This document shows positions 28,833 to 36,919 of a stretch of 37,579 nucleotides of DNA, in pieces. The notes under the pieces are model-generated. The model saw nothing but the letters and a program-made list of their open reading frames with translations, was not told where the DNA came from and searched no databases. The position numbers and the translations under genes are program-made. Source of the DNA: Candidatus Agathobaculum stercoravium (GTDB lineage: Bacteria; Bacillota; Clostridia; Oscillospirales; Butyricicoccaceae); assembly GCA_019113065.1 (NCBI GenBank), contig DXIC01000065.1, positions 1 to 37,579 on the forward strand, given 5' to 3'. Within the stretch, counting starts at the first letter, position 1. Every line of letters starts with the position of its first letter.

Positions 28833-28857
28833 CAAAGTGCGCTGGACAGCGTATACT
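28829..28857 (+). promoter_or_regulatory. rpsB promoter
   Basis: TTGACA-17 nt-TATACT, about 115 nt before the rpsB start. Confidence 0.8.
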
Positions 28858-28971
28858 ATTAAAGCACGAATTCGCACACCTCGTGATGAAAGCAGCCGGT
28901 GACGGCGCGTATGCCCGTTGCTGCTGTCAGATGATCAGGGGTGGAGGAAACAACCAAGGAGGAAAAGAAAA

Positions 28972-29706
28972 ATGGCAGTAATCTCTATGAAGCAGCTTCT
29001 GGAGGCCGGCGTACACTTCGGCCATCAGACCCGCCGCTGGAACCCGAAGATGGCGACCTACATCTTCACCGAGCGCAATGGTATCTATATCATTGACCTG
29101 CAGAAGACCGTAAAGAAGCTCGAGGAAGCTTACTTCTTCGTACGCGACATGGCCGCCGCCGGCGAGTCCATCCTGTTCGTCGGCACCAAGAAGCAGGCGC
29201 AGGACGCAATCAAGGAAGAGGCGGAGCGCTGCGGCCAGTTCTATGTCAACGCTCGCTGGCTGGGCGGCATGCTGACCAACTTCAAGACCATGCGCACCCG
29301 TATTGCCCGTCTGAACCAGCTGCAGAAGATGCAGGCGGACGGCACTTTCGACCTGCTTCCCAAGAAGGAAGTTATCAAGCTCCAGCTCGAGATCGCCAAG
29401 CTCGAGAAGTACCTCGGCGGCGTTAAGGAAATGAAGAAGCTGCCGGGCGCGCTGTTCGTTGTTGACTCCCGCAAGGAGAAGAACGCGATCGCTGAGGCTC
29501 GCAAGCTGGGTATCCCGATCGTTGCAATCGTTGACACCAACTGCGATCCGGACGAGATCGACTACGTTATCCCGGGCAACGACGACGCGATCCGCGCGAT
29601 CAAGCTGATCTCCCAGACCATGGCAAATGCTGTCCTGGAAGGCAAGCAGGGCGAGCAGCTCGAGGTTGAGGCAAAGGCTGAGGAGACCGAGGCAAAGGCT
29701 GAGTAA
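28972..29706 (+). CDS. rpsB: 30S ribosomal protein S2
   Basis: [32 protein letters not shown]. Confidence 0.98.
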   Translation: MAVISMKQLLEAGVHFGHQTRRWNPKMATYIFTERNGIYIIDLQKTVKKLEEAYFFVRDMAAAGESILFVGTKKQAQDAIKEEAERCGQFYVNARWLGGMLTNFKTMRTRIARLNQLQKMQADGTFDLLPKKEVIKLQLEIAKLEKYLGGVKEMKKLPGALFVVDSRKEKNAIAEARKLGIPIVAIVDTNCDPDEIDYVIPGNDDAIRAIKLISQTMANAVLEGKQGEQLEVEAKAEETEAKAE

Positions 29707-29740
29707 GCCCAAAATTGCATAAAATCATTTGTGAGTTGTT

Positions 29741-29785
29741 CGTAGGGCGCGACGACCCGGCGCGCCGTGGTCGCTGCGCCCTACG
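29741..29785. repeat. Palindromic intergenic repeat, copy 2
   Basis: CGTAGGGCGCGACGACCCGGCGCGCCGTGGTCGCTGCGCCCTACG; related to 723-765. Confidence 0.8.
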
Positions 29786-29820
29786 TTTTTGTTTAGAAAT
29801 AAAGTTTGGAGGAATATAAA

Positions 29821-30753
29821 ATGGCTTTTACCGCTGCTGACGTAAAGAAGCTCCGCGAAATGACCAACGTAGGTATGATGGACTGCAAGAAGGCGCTGAC
29901 CGAGGCGGACGGCGATTTCGACAAGGCAATCGAGATCCTGCGTGAGAAGGGCCTTGCCAAGGCTGCCAAGAAGGCGGACCGCATCGCGGCCGAGGGCGTT
30001 GTATGCGCAACTGTATGCGGCGACTGCGGCGTAGGCGCAATCATCGAGGTCAACTCCGAGACCGACTTTGTTGCCAAGAATGCGGACTTCCAGCAGTTTG
30101 TTACCGATCTGGCCGGCGTTGTCATGAAAGAAGCCCCGGCGGACGTTGAGGCGCTCAAGGCCTGCAAGATGGGCGATCTGACCGTACAGGAAGCGCTTCA
30201 GGAGAAGGTTCTGACCATTGGCGAGAACATCCAGATCCGCCGTTTCGAGCGTTTCGACGACTCTACTGTTAATGTTGCGTACAACCATATGGGCGGCGTA
30301 ATCGGCGTTCTGGTTGGCCTTGAGGTCTCTGACAATCTGAAGGACAATGCGACTGTCAAGGAGCTGGGCAAGGATATCGGCATGCAGGCTGCTGCAATGA
30401 ACCCGTCTTTCCTGGATAAGTCCGATGTTGACGAGGCTACCCTCGCCAAGGAGAAGGAGATCCTGCTCGTCCAGGCGCTCGAAGAGAACAAGAATGCTGC
30501 GAAGCCGAAGCCGGAGCAGATCATCCACAAGATGGTCGAAGGCCGCATCGGCAAGTACTACGAAGAGAACTGCCTCCTGCAGCAGGCGTTTGTTAAGGAG
30601 AATAAGGTTTCCGTTGAGCAGCACATCGCGGCTGTTGCCAAGGAGTTGGGCGGCGAGATCAAGCTGGTCAAGTGCGTCCGCTTTGAGAAGGGCGAAGGCA
30701 TTGAGAAGAAGCAGGATGATTTCGCGGCGGAAGTTGCTTCCATGGCGAAGTAA
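29821..30753 (+). CDS. tsf: Translation elongation factor Ts
   Basis: MAFTAADVKKLREMTNVGMMDCKKALTEADGDFDKAIEILREKG. Confidence 0.98.
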   Translation: MAFTAADVKKLREMTNVGMMDCKKALTEADGDFDKAIEILREKGLAKAAKKADRIAAEGVVCATVCGDCGVGAIIEVNSETDFVAKNADFQQFVTDLAGVVMKEAPADVEALKACKMGDLTVQEALQEKVLTIGENIQIRRFERFDDSTVNVAYNHMGGVIGVLVGLEVSDNLKDNATVKELGKDIGMQAAAMNPSFLDKSDVDEATLAKEKEILLVQALEENKNAAKPKPEQIIHKMVEGRIGKYYEENCLLQQAFVKENKVSVEQHIAAVAKELGGEIKLVKCVRFEKGEGIEKKQDDFAAEVASMAK

Positions 30754-30810
30754 GCCCTTTTGTATTCCCCACGCGAAAAACGAACCAAATCCGCCACATA
30801 AAGTGGACCG

Positions 30811-30849
30811 AAAAGAGACTCAGGGCAAGAGATGCCTTGGGTCTTTTTT
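30811..30849 (+). terminator. Intrinsic terminator after tsf
   Basis: AAAAGAGACTCAGGGCA-AGAGA-TGCCTTGGGTCTTTTTT. Confidence 0.75.
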
Positions 30850-30912
30850 GCGTTCTGGGGCGGGTTTTGAGAAGAAAAGACCAGACCAGCCATGAAGACC
30901 GGGATGAAATGG

Positions 30913-30966
30913 GCAGTTAATGTAACAGTTAATGTATTTCGAGGGGTTAATCTATCGGTTAATGTA
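30913..30966. repeat. Four-copy short repeat array, candidate TnsB-binding sites near the transposon end
   Basis: CAGTTAATGTAA CAGTTAATGTAT TTCGAGG GGTTAATCTAT CGGTTAATGTAT. Confidence 0.5.
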
Positions 30967-31045
30967 TCAGAAGATTGTTCATGACGACCGAAGTGAAAAT
31001 GTTAGTGAAAATAACGGAATGGAACCGTGTGAGGAGGAAATTATC

Positions 31046-31225
31046 TTGAAAAAGTACGGAATGACGAAGAAGAAGATTGTCCATTTGATCGCCGAAAGTG
31101 ATCAGAATGGGGTTAATGGTTTCTGGTATGCTGCCTGCGGGAAATGGATCATGCCGGCCGAGGTAACGGAAACTATGCCTGATGGCGGCCGGATGTGCCT
31201 GCAGTGCCAGAAGAAGATGCAGTAA
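31046..31225 (+). CDS. Small Cys-containing protein (hypothetical)
   Basis: GAGGAGG RBS then TTG start: (M)KKYGMTKKKIVHLIAESDQNGVNGFWYAACGKWIMPAEVTETMPDGGRMCLQCQKKMQ. Confidence 0.5.
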   Translation: MKKYGMTKKKIVHLIAESDQNGVNGFWYAACGKWIMPAEVTETMPDGGRMCLQCQKKMQ

Positions 31226-31483
31226 GGGGTGCGGCATCTCAAACGGCCCCATGCTGGCGAATGATTGCTTGCAGTCATTTGCAGTCATTTGCAGAACCGC
31301 CTCTAACCGTCAGGAATTGTTTGGAATCAATGCGATTTATGGACATTTTCCCTGAAACGATGTTCTGTATGTGTCGCTTTTTATTTGCTCGTCATTTGCC
31401 GCATGATGCACGTCTGTAACACAAGAACCAATTTGAATGGAGCTGAGCCGCTTCGCAACCAGTAGATAGGAGGATGGAACTGA

Positions 31484-31639
31484 AATGGATAGCATGAATA
31501 TTTTGACGAACGATCATGAACAAGAACAGCTCACCTGCGCAGGTTGCGTCTACCTCGATGAAGATTGCGCCCCGTGCGCAAACTGCATCCGTTCACGGAA
31601 ATACGCAGATTACTACCGTCAAGCGCCTGAGAATGACTA
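31484..31639 (+). CDS. Small Cys-rich protein (hypothetical)
   Basis: TAGGAGGATGGAACTGAAATG start region; MDSMNILTNDHEQEQLTCAGCVYLDEDCAPCANCIRSRKYADYYRQAPEND; five Cys. Confidence 0.5.
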
Positions 31640-31733
31640 AATACGACTCCTAAAGCCCTATACAGACCTCCGGTCCGGTTCGCTTGCGGAATAACGCATC
31701 AGCGGGCAGTGCGAAGAAATGAGGAGATAAAAC

Positions 31734-31922
31734 ATGTACGATCGAAAGCGTTTTTACGAACTTTGCAAGGAATATGGAGTCCCTTTGATGCCATCTTCCG
31801 GCAAGCTCAAAATTGCTCTTGACGGGACGCTGTGCGACATAACTGAAGATAACGTTAGAAAGTTGCTTTTTGAATGGGGGGAAGCAAACCAACAACCACC
31901 ATCTGAGAGCTGCCCTGAATGA
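31734..31922 (+). CDS. Small hypothetical protein
   Basis: GAGGAGATAAAAC RBS; 62 aa MYDRKRFYELCKEYGVPLMPSSGKLKIALDGTLCDITEDNVRKLLFEWGEA. Confidence 0.5.
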   Translation: MYDRKRFYELCKEYGVPLMPSSGKLKIALDGTLCDITEDNVRKLLFEWGEANQQPPSESCPE

Positions 31923-32070
31923 GTCCGGTTCGCTTGCGAAATAGCAAGCCGGCCGCCGGCAAGGCGGATAAGAGGGCGGCTTTGGCCGCGCGGCGCAATG
32001 GGACATTTTTCGCGGCGGAATTGGACTGTTTTTCGCGTGGGGAAGCACATAGAGATTAAGATTAAATAGC

Positions 32071-32190
32071 AATTTTTCTGAATTTGAAGGGGGTGTTTTG
32101 CATAAAAATGGAAAATGATACCCGCCAAACTCGGAATAATTCGGAATTATTCTGAATTTGGAGGGTGTTGTTTGGGAAGAGATGGAAAAT
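32071..32190. repeat. Imperfect direct repeat pair upstream of tnsA
   Basis: TTTTTCTGAATTTGAAGGGGGTGTTTTG...ATGGAAAAT and TTATTCTGAATTTGGAGGGTGTTGTTTG...ATGGAAAAT. Confidence 0.65.
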
Positions 32191-32221
32191 CGAGAAAAAC
32201 CATAAGGGGAAATGATAAAAA

Positions 32222-32614
32222 ATGACAGGGAAAACAGCGAATCTTCATGAGTACAGATTTTTCAGTCCCAAAAGCCTGACTATGGTTGTTGCTTACTCTA
32301 CATGGGCAAGGGACTACGCTAAATGGCTGGAAGGGGAAGATTGGGTAAAATCGTTTGAGGTTAATATCCCGTTGGATAGAAGGCGGTATGACACCGTTTT
32401 GCCGGCAGATATTCGAAAAGCATACTTCGATACAGACTGGCTGACCGATTTCAAGATTGTCACGAATGACAGCAGAACGCTGATCAGGGAGATTGTCACC
32501 AGAGCCCAGATGAAGAAACGTTCTTGCGTCGAGAAGATCGAATTTTCTCGGAGGTACTGGAAAAACATTGACATTGACGGCTGGGGAGTAGTCATAATGG
32601 GGGATGGAGCATGA
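32222..32614 (+). CDS. tnsA: TnsA-like endonuclease-fold protein (130 aa), catalytic residues apparently lost
   Basis: STWARDYAKWLE...DTDWLTDFKIVTND...IREIVTR...VEKIEFSRRYWKNIDI aligns with Tn7 TnsA SDLELAVFLSLEW...STDFLVDCKDG...IQVKP...LEKLELERRYW; immediately upstream of tnsB. Confidence 0.8.
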   Translation: MTGKTANLHEYRFFSPKSLTMVVAYSTWARDYAKWLEGEDWVKSFEVNIPLDRRRYDTVLPADIRKAYFDTDWLTDFKIVTNDSRTLIREIVTRAQMKKRSCVEKIEFSRRYWKNIDIDGWGVVIMGDGA

Positions 32615-34293
32615 CAGAAGCAAAGTTTTATCAATCGATCGAATCGGGCGGGCTTTATAATCTTCTGATAGAAGATCCAGCCGGGGCATGGCTGATTTCC
32701 TATGAGCGTCCCGCGGCGCCGTTCTTTGTGTCATGGGATTTGCTTTGTTCGAATTATCAAAGGGCACAAACACCCCGGCAGTTCGAGGAATATGCAAATA
32801 TGGCTGGCTCTACCATCGCACAGAAACGCCGGCTTGCCTTCATTTCGGCTTTATTAGCAGATGAACGATGCATTACAGACAAGGCCATACGGAGGGGAAA
32901 AATCAAAGAAGCATCAGCTGCCAATGGAGTAACCGAAAAATCGTTGTACCGCTTATACTACCGGTATCTTGCCACCCGCATCTTGACGGCAAAAAAGAAA
33001 CGTGATTCCAAAGCACATCCCGATTTTGACTGGGCGATCCGCACTTTCTATTTTTCATCTAAACGCATGTCCTTGCGGTCAGCGTACGAAACCATGTTGT
33101 TGGCAAAATATGCAGACGACAATGGCAATCTGACAGCCGACTACCCTTCATGGCGCTGTTTTGAGCGGTATTACTATGCCCGCGGCTACAATAGGGACCC
33201 GGCAAAAATCATTGCCCGTGAAGGGAAGTCCAAGTACCAAAGGGATTTTCGTCCGATTTCTGGCGCTGTCATGGATTGGAAAGCAGCTGTAGGTTCATAC
33301 CAAATGGATGCTACGCAAGCGGACATCTTTCTGGTCTCGCGGACAGACCGGAACGCAATCGTCGGGCGTCCATACATCTATCTGGCTGTTGATACAGCTT
33401 CGCATCTAATTGCAGGGGTGCATATTGGGTTTGAGGCAGGCCAGCAGTCCGTAATATCCTGTCTGGCAAATGCAGCAGAGGATAAAACTGCTTTTTGTGC
33501 GAAATACGGAGTCGAGATATCCGCAGACCAATGGCCGAGCAGGGGCGTGCCTTATGAAATTATTACGGATCAAGGACGCGAATTCACCGGAGAAGGGATG
33601 GGCGCCTTCTGCATGCGATATGGGACAGAGCTTCATATTCTGCCTCCTTTTCGCCCGGACCAGAAGGGCATCGTCGAAAAAACCTTCGACCTTATCCAGT
33701 CGCGATACAAACCATTGCTTCGGGGCAAAGGCGTTATCGAGCCTGATGCACAGGAACGGTGGGCCACGGACTATTCCAAACAAGCGGTTCTCAATCTCGA
33801 CGAATTTACCGCTGTGGTCATAAATTGTATCATAGCGATCAATACAGGGCAGATCTTGCCGACAGGAGAAACACCGGTACAGCTTTGGACCCGTCTGCCG
33901 GATAATCTTCTGCAAGTGGATAGCAAAGAAGTTTACTATATGGGCCTTACTCAATCAGATGCAAAGGTCGCGCGCAAAGGGATCAGCTGCAATGGCTTTT
34001 GGTACACACCGAATCCGCAATGCCATCTGCGTATAGGCGACAGATGCCGAGTCTCATTCGATCCAGAGCGCATCGATACCGTTTACATCATATCAGGCGG
34101 GCAGCATTACCCGTGCCGCCTTTCGCCGTCATGCAAAGCATATGCCGGCATAGGGATAGCGGAGTCACGCCTGCTGAAGGAGATGATTGGACAGAAAAAG
34201 CGCAATAACAGCGAGCAGGAGCTTATGGCAAATTTGAAATTGAGAAACGCTATTGCGGAAATTGTTGAGAGTCGAAAGGAGGAAAAGGCATGA
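32611..34293 (+). CDS. tnsB: TnsB/TniA-family DDE transposase
   Basis: Integrase-core DDE: YQMDATQADIFLV, EIITDQGREFTGEGM, RPDQKGIVEKTFDLIQ; Mu C-terminal-like region. Confidence 0.92.
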   Translation: MTEAKFYQSIESGGLYNLLIEDPAGAWLISYERPAAPFFVSWDLLCSNYQRAQTPRQFEEYANMAGSTIAQKRRLAFISALLADERCITDKAIRRGKIKEASAANGVTEKSLYRLYYRYLATRILTAKKKRDSKAHPDFDWAIRTFYFSSKRMSLRSAYETMLLAKYADDNGNLTADYPSWRCFERYYYARGYNRDPAKIIAREGKSKYQRDFRPISGAVMDWKAAVGSYQMDATQADIFLVSRTDRNAIVGRPYIYLAVDTASHLIAGVHIGFEAGQQSVISCLANAAEDKTAFCAKYGVEISADQWPSRGVPYEIITDQGREFTGEGMGAFCMRYGTELHILPPFRPDQKGIVEKTFDLIQSRYKPLLRGKGVIEPDAQERWATDYSKQAVLNLDEFTAVVINCIIAINTGQILPTGETPVQLWTRLPDNLLQVDSKEVYYMGLTQSDAKVARKGISCNGFWYTPNPQCHLRIGDRCRVSFDPERIDTVYIISGGQHYPCRLSPSCKAYAGIGIAESRLLKEMIGQKKRNNSEQELMANLKLRNAIAEIVESRKEEKA

Positions 34294-35684
34294 ATAGATA
34301 TCCAAATTTACTCCATGTCCCGGCGCAATACGAGGGATCGCAGCGGGGGAATCCGTTTTCAGAGGCAATGCCTGAAATGCTCACATGCAAAGAGCTGATG
34401 GACAGGCTTGCATCCACCCCGTTGAGGCCGGAGAATTTGGCCGATATGTCATCCGCAGAACGCCGCACAGCGCTGACGGGCCTGAACACCCTATTTATCC
34501 CGATGGACTACATGTACGCGATCTACGATACGCTGTACCGAGCCATGCTGTCATCGTATTCCAACCTAACCCTAATCAATATAGTCGCCCAACAGAACAA
34601 CCTTTTTCTTGGACGTCAGGCGAATCAGTTCTCCACGCAGGCCGAGAGCTGTTCAATTTTGGGCGTCCCCGGGATCGGGAAGACGTCCACAATCCGGCGC
34701 TGTTTGCAGCTGATCCCTCAGGTGATCGAACATACAGAATATCGAGGGGAACAGCTGTTTTGCAAACAAGTGCTATATTTGATGGTTGAATGCCCATCAG
34801 ACTGCTCTGTGAAAACGCTCGCGTGCAGTATTTTTGCGGCGCTGGATCGGGCGATCGGGTCGCGTTATTTTGACCAGCTGGGGAAAGGAGGCAAGCTTTC
34901 TGTCAGCACTGCGACCACCCAGATAAAAATCCTCTGTATGACACACCATATCGGATTGATCCTTGTGGACGAGATCCAGAATGCAGTGACTACGGCGCAG
35001 AGACAACATCAAACAAGGCCATTGGTCAAATTCCTTGTTGAGCTGACCAATGATACGAGCACAGGCGTCTGCTTTATAGGCACTGGACTTGCCGAGGAAA
35101 TCTTCGTGGAGCAGGAACATTTGAGACGTAGGACGAGGGGGCTGCGGTTGACGCCCATGAAGCCGGACGCGGTTTATCGTAAATTCCTCGCGACGCTCTG
35201 GCAAAACCAATACACCGAAGAAAAAGCGCCACTGACTGATGGGCTTGCCAATAAAATATATGACGAGTCTGGCGGGATCCCGGCATATATCACAGCTATT
35301 TTCAGAGAGAGTCAAGTCCATGCGCTGATGACAGGAAAGCGATGTATTGATGCCGGCTGTATCCGCTTTGCTGTTGATGCGTTGGGATTATTTGTTCCGA
35401 AAACATTTGCAAAAGGGATCCCCATCTCTGAAATCTGCATAGAAAATGAAGCCGAGGAGTTCCGTGATATTATCAGCGGAGATGATTTATGCTGCACTCA
35501 GACAAAAAAAGCGAACACAGCTGACGATTCCGATGCAACCACCTGCAAAAGGAGTTACGCGGTCAAACGGGGGCGAAAGCCAATCCCTCGCGATAAAGAC
35601 GATATCCTTTCGGCGTTTCTCGGCGGCGCGGATGCGGTGGAATTCCTGATTGCAAACGGCATGGCTCAAATTGGGGTGGAATAA
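34290..35684 (+). CDS. tnsC: TnsC/TniB-family AAA+ ATPase
   Basis: Walker A GVPGIGKTST; Walker B LILVDEIQN; overlaps tnsB stop. Confidence 0.93.
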   Translation: MNRYPNLLHVPAQYEGSQRGNPFSEAMPEMLTCKELMDRLASTPLRPENLADMSSAERRTALTGLNTLFIPMDYMYAIYDTLYRAMLSSYSNLTLINIVAQQNNLFLGRQANQFSTQAESCSILGVPGIGKTSTIRRCLQLIPQVIEHTEYRGEQLFCKQVLYLMVECPSDCSVKTLACSIFAALDRAIGSRYFDQLGKGGKLSVSTATTQIKILCMTHHIGLILVDEIQNAVTTAQRQHQTRPLVKFLVELTNDTSTGVCFIGTGLAEEIFVEQEHLRRRTRGLRLTPMKPDAVYRKFLATLWQNQYTEEKAPLTDGLANKIYDESGGIPAYITAIFRESQVHALMTGKRCIDAGCIRFAVDALGLFVPKTFAKGIPISEICIENEAEEFRDIISGDDLCCTQTKKANTADDSDATTCKRSYAVKRGRKPIPRDKDDILSAFLGGADAVEFLIANGMAQIGVE

Positions 35685-36919
35685 TGCTGACATTTTTCCC
35701 GGCGCCCTACCCGAATGAGTGGTGGTACTCTGTACTCTGCCGGTATCATGTACGCTCTGGGTATCGGAATTACGCGACAACTTCCCATGAGTTGTATGGC
35801 AAGAAACCGATAACGCATGGCAGGCTGTTTCCCGGCAGCTCAATTCATGCTGTTGTTTCTCAACACCGATTAGCGCTTAACGAAATGAAATTATTGACGG
35901 AGCACACGCTGGCGCCATACTATATGAGATTTTTCTCAGCAAAGAAGAAGCAAGATATTATAGACAAGCTGTTACAGGGCAAAGCGGCCGGTATCACGCG
36001 TATCGACCTGTATGGCTTGGACGGGAAACAAGGATTGCGGTACTGCACCAAGTGTTATGATCAAGATATGGAGCACTATGGAGAACCATACTGGCACAGA
36101 GAACATCAGATTCCGCTGATGCCGCTCTGCCCTGAACACAATGTCCCACTGATGAAATATGAAATACCATTCAGCCGCCTGTCAGAACAATACATCCCTT
36201 TGTCTGCGATTACACCTGAGCCTGCAAAAGGCGAACCGGCCGAGAAATGGGAGACTGCGCTGACACAAATGCTGACACAGCTCCTGATGATGCCGGTTTC
36301 CACTGGGCCCACAGCAGGGTACAACAACCTTTACATCCGTCTTTTGGAGAAAAGACTCGGCAGCGATAAAGTGCAGGACAAACCGTCGCTGGACAGCGAT
36401 AAGATAAAACGCGCCGTGCAGGCCATGTACGGAGAAGCGATTTATCAGCAATACTTCCCGCGTCTCAGCAGTGCGATCCTCGCCCGGATCTGCAGCTGGT
36501 CTTTGTCATCGCCGGAACGGTATGCGCTTTTGGCCGTCTTAGCGGATATGCCGGCGAAGGAGCTGTTTGGGCCGCCTCTCAGTTATCAGGATCCGCTGCT
36601 GACGCAACTGATTGAGTACCGTAAAAACGGGATCGTCTATCGAAAAGAGAAGCTGGCCCACAAAATTGGCGTCAGCCCTTCGCAGCTCGATTCGCTTGCG
36701 CGCAAATACGATGTAACACCGTTCTGGAAGCAGTGCAGCAGAGAATCCAAGAGACAGGATTGTATCCGCATAATGCTGACGCATGAGGAAAAAGAGCTGG
36801 TCCACAAGGCAGCAAAGGCCAGCGGAGACGGTCAGATTGCCGTGTTCGCGCGTACCATGCTGCTGGAGCAGGCAAAAGTTCTGCTTGACAACAGGGGAGG
36901 GGATACAACAGATGGATAA
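35684..36919 (+). CDS. tniQ: TniQ/TnsD-family target-selection protein
   Basis: MLTFFPAPYPNEWWYSVLCRYHVRSG N-terminus; zinc motif LRYCTKCYDQDMEHYGEPYWHREHQIPLMPLCPEHNVPL; TAATG overlap with tnsC. Confidence 0.92.
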   Translation: MLTFFPAPYPNEWWYSVLCRYHVRSGYRNYATTSHELYGKKPITHGRLFPGSSIHAVVSQHRLALNEMKLLTEHTLAPYYMRFFSAKKKQDIIDKLLQGKAAGITRIDLYGLDGKQGLRYCTKCYDQDMEHYGEPYWHREHQIPLMPLCPEHNVPLMKYEIPFSRLSEQYIPLSAITPEPAKGEPAEKWETALTQMLTQLLMMPVSTGPTAGYNNLYIRLLEKRLGSDKVQDKPSLDSDKIKRAVQAMYGEAIYQQYFPRLSSAILARICSWSLSSPERYALLAVLADMPAKELFGPPLSYQDPLLTQLIEYRKNGIVYRKEKLAHKIGVSPSQLDSLARKYDVTPFWKQCSRESKRQDCIRIMLTHEEKELVHKAAKASGDGQIAVFARTMLLEQAKVLLDNRGGDTTDG

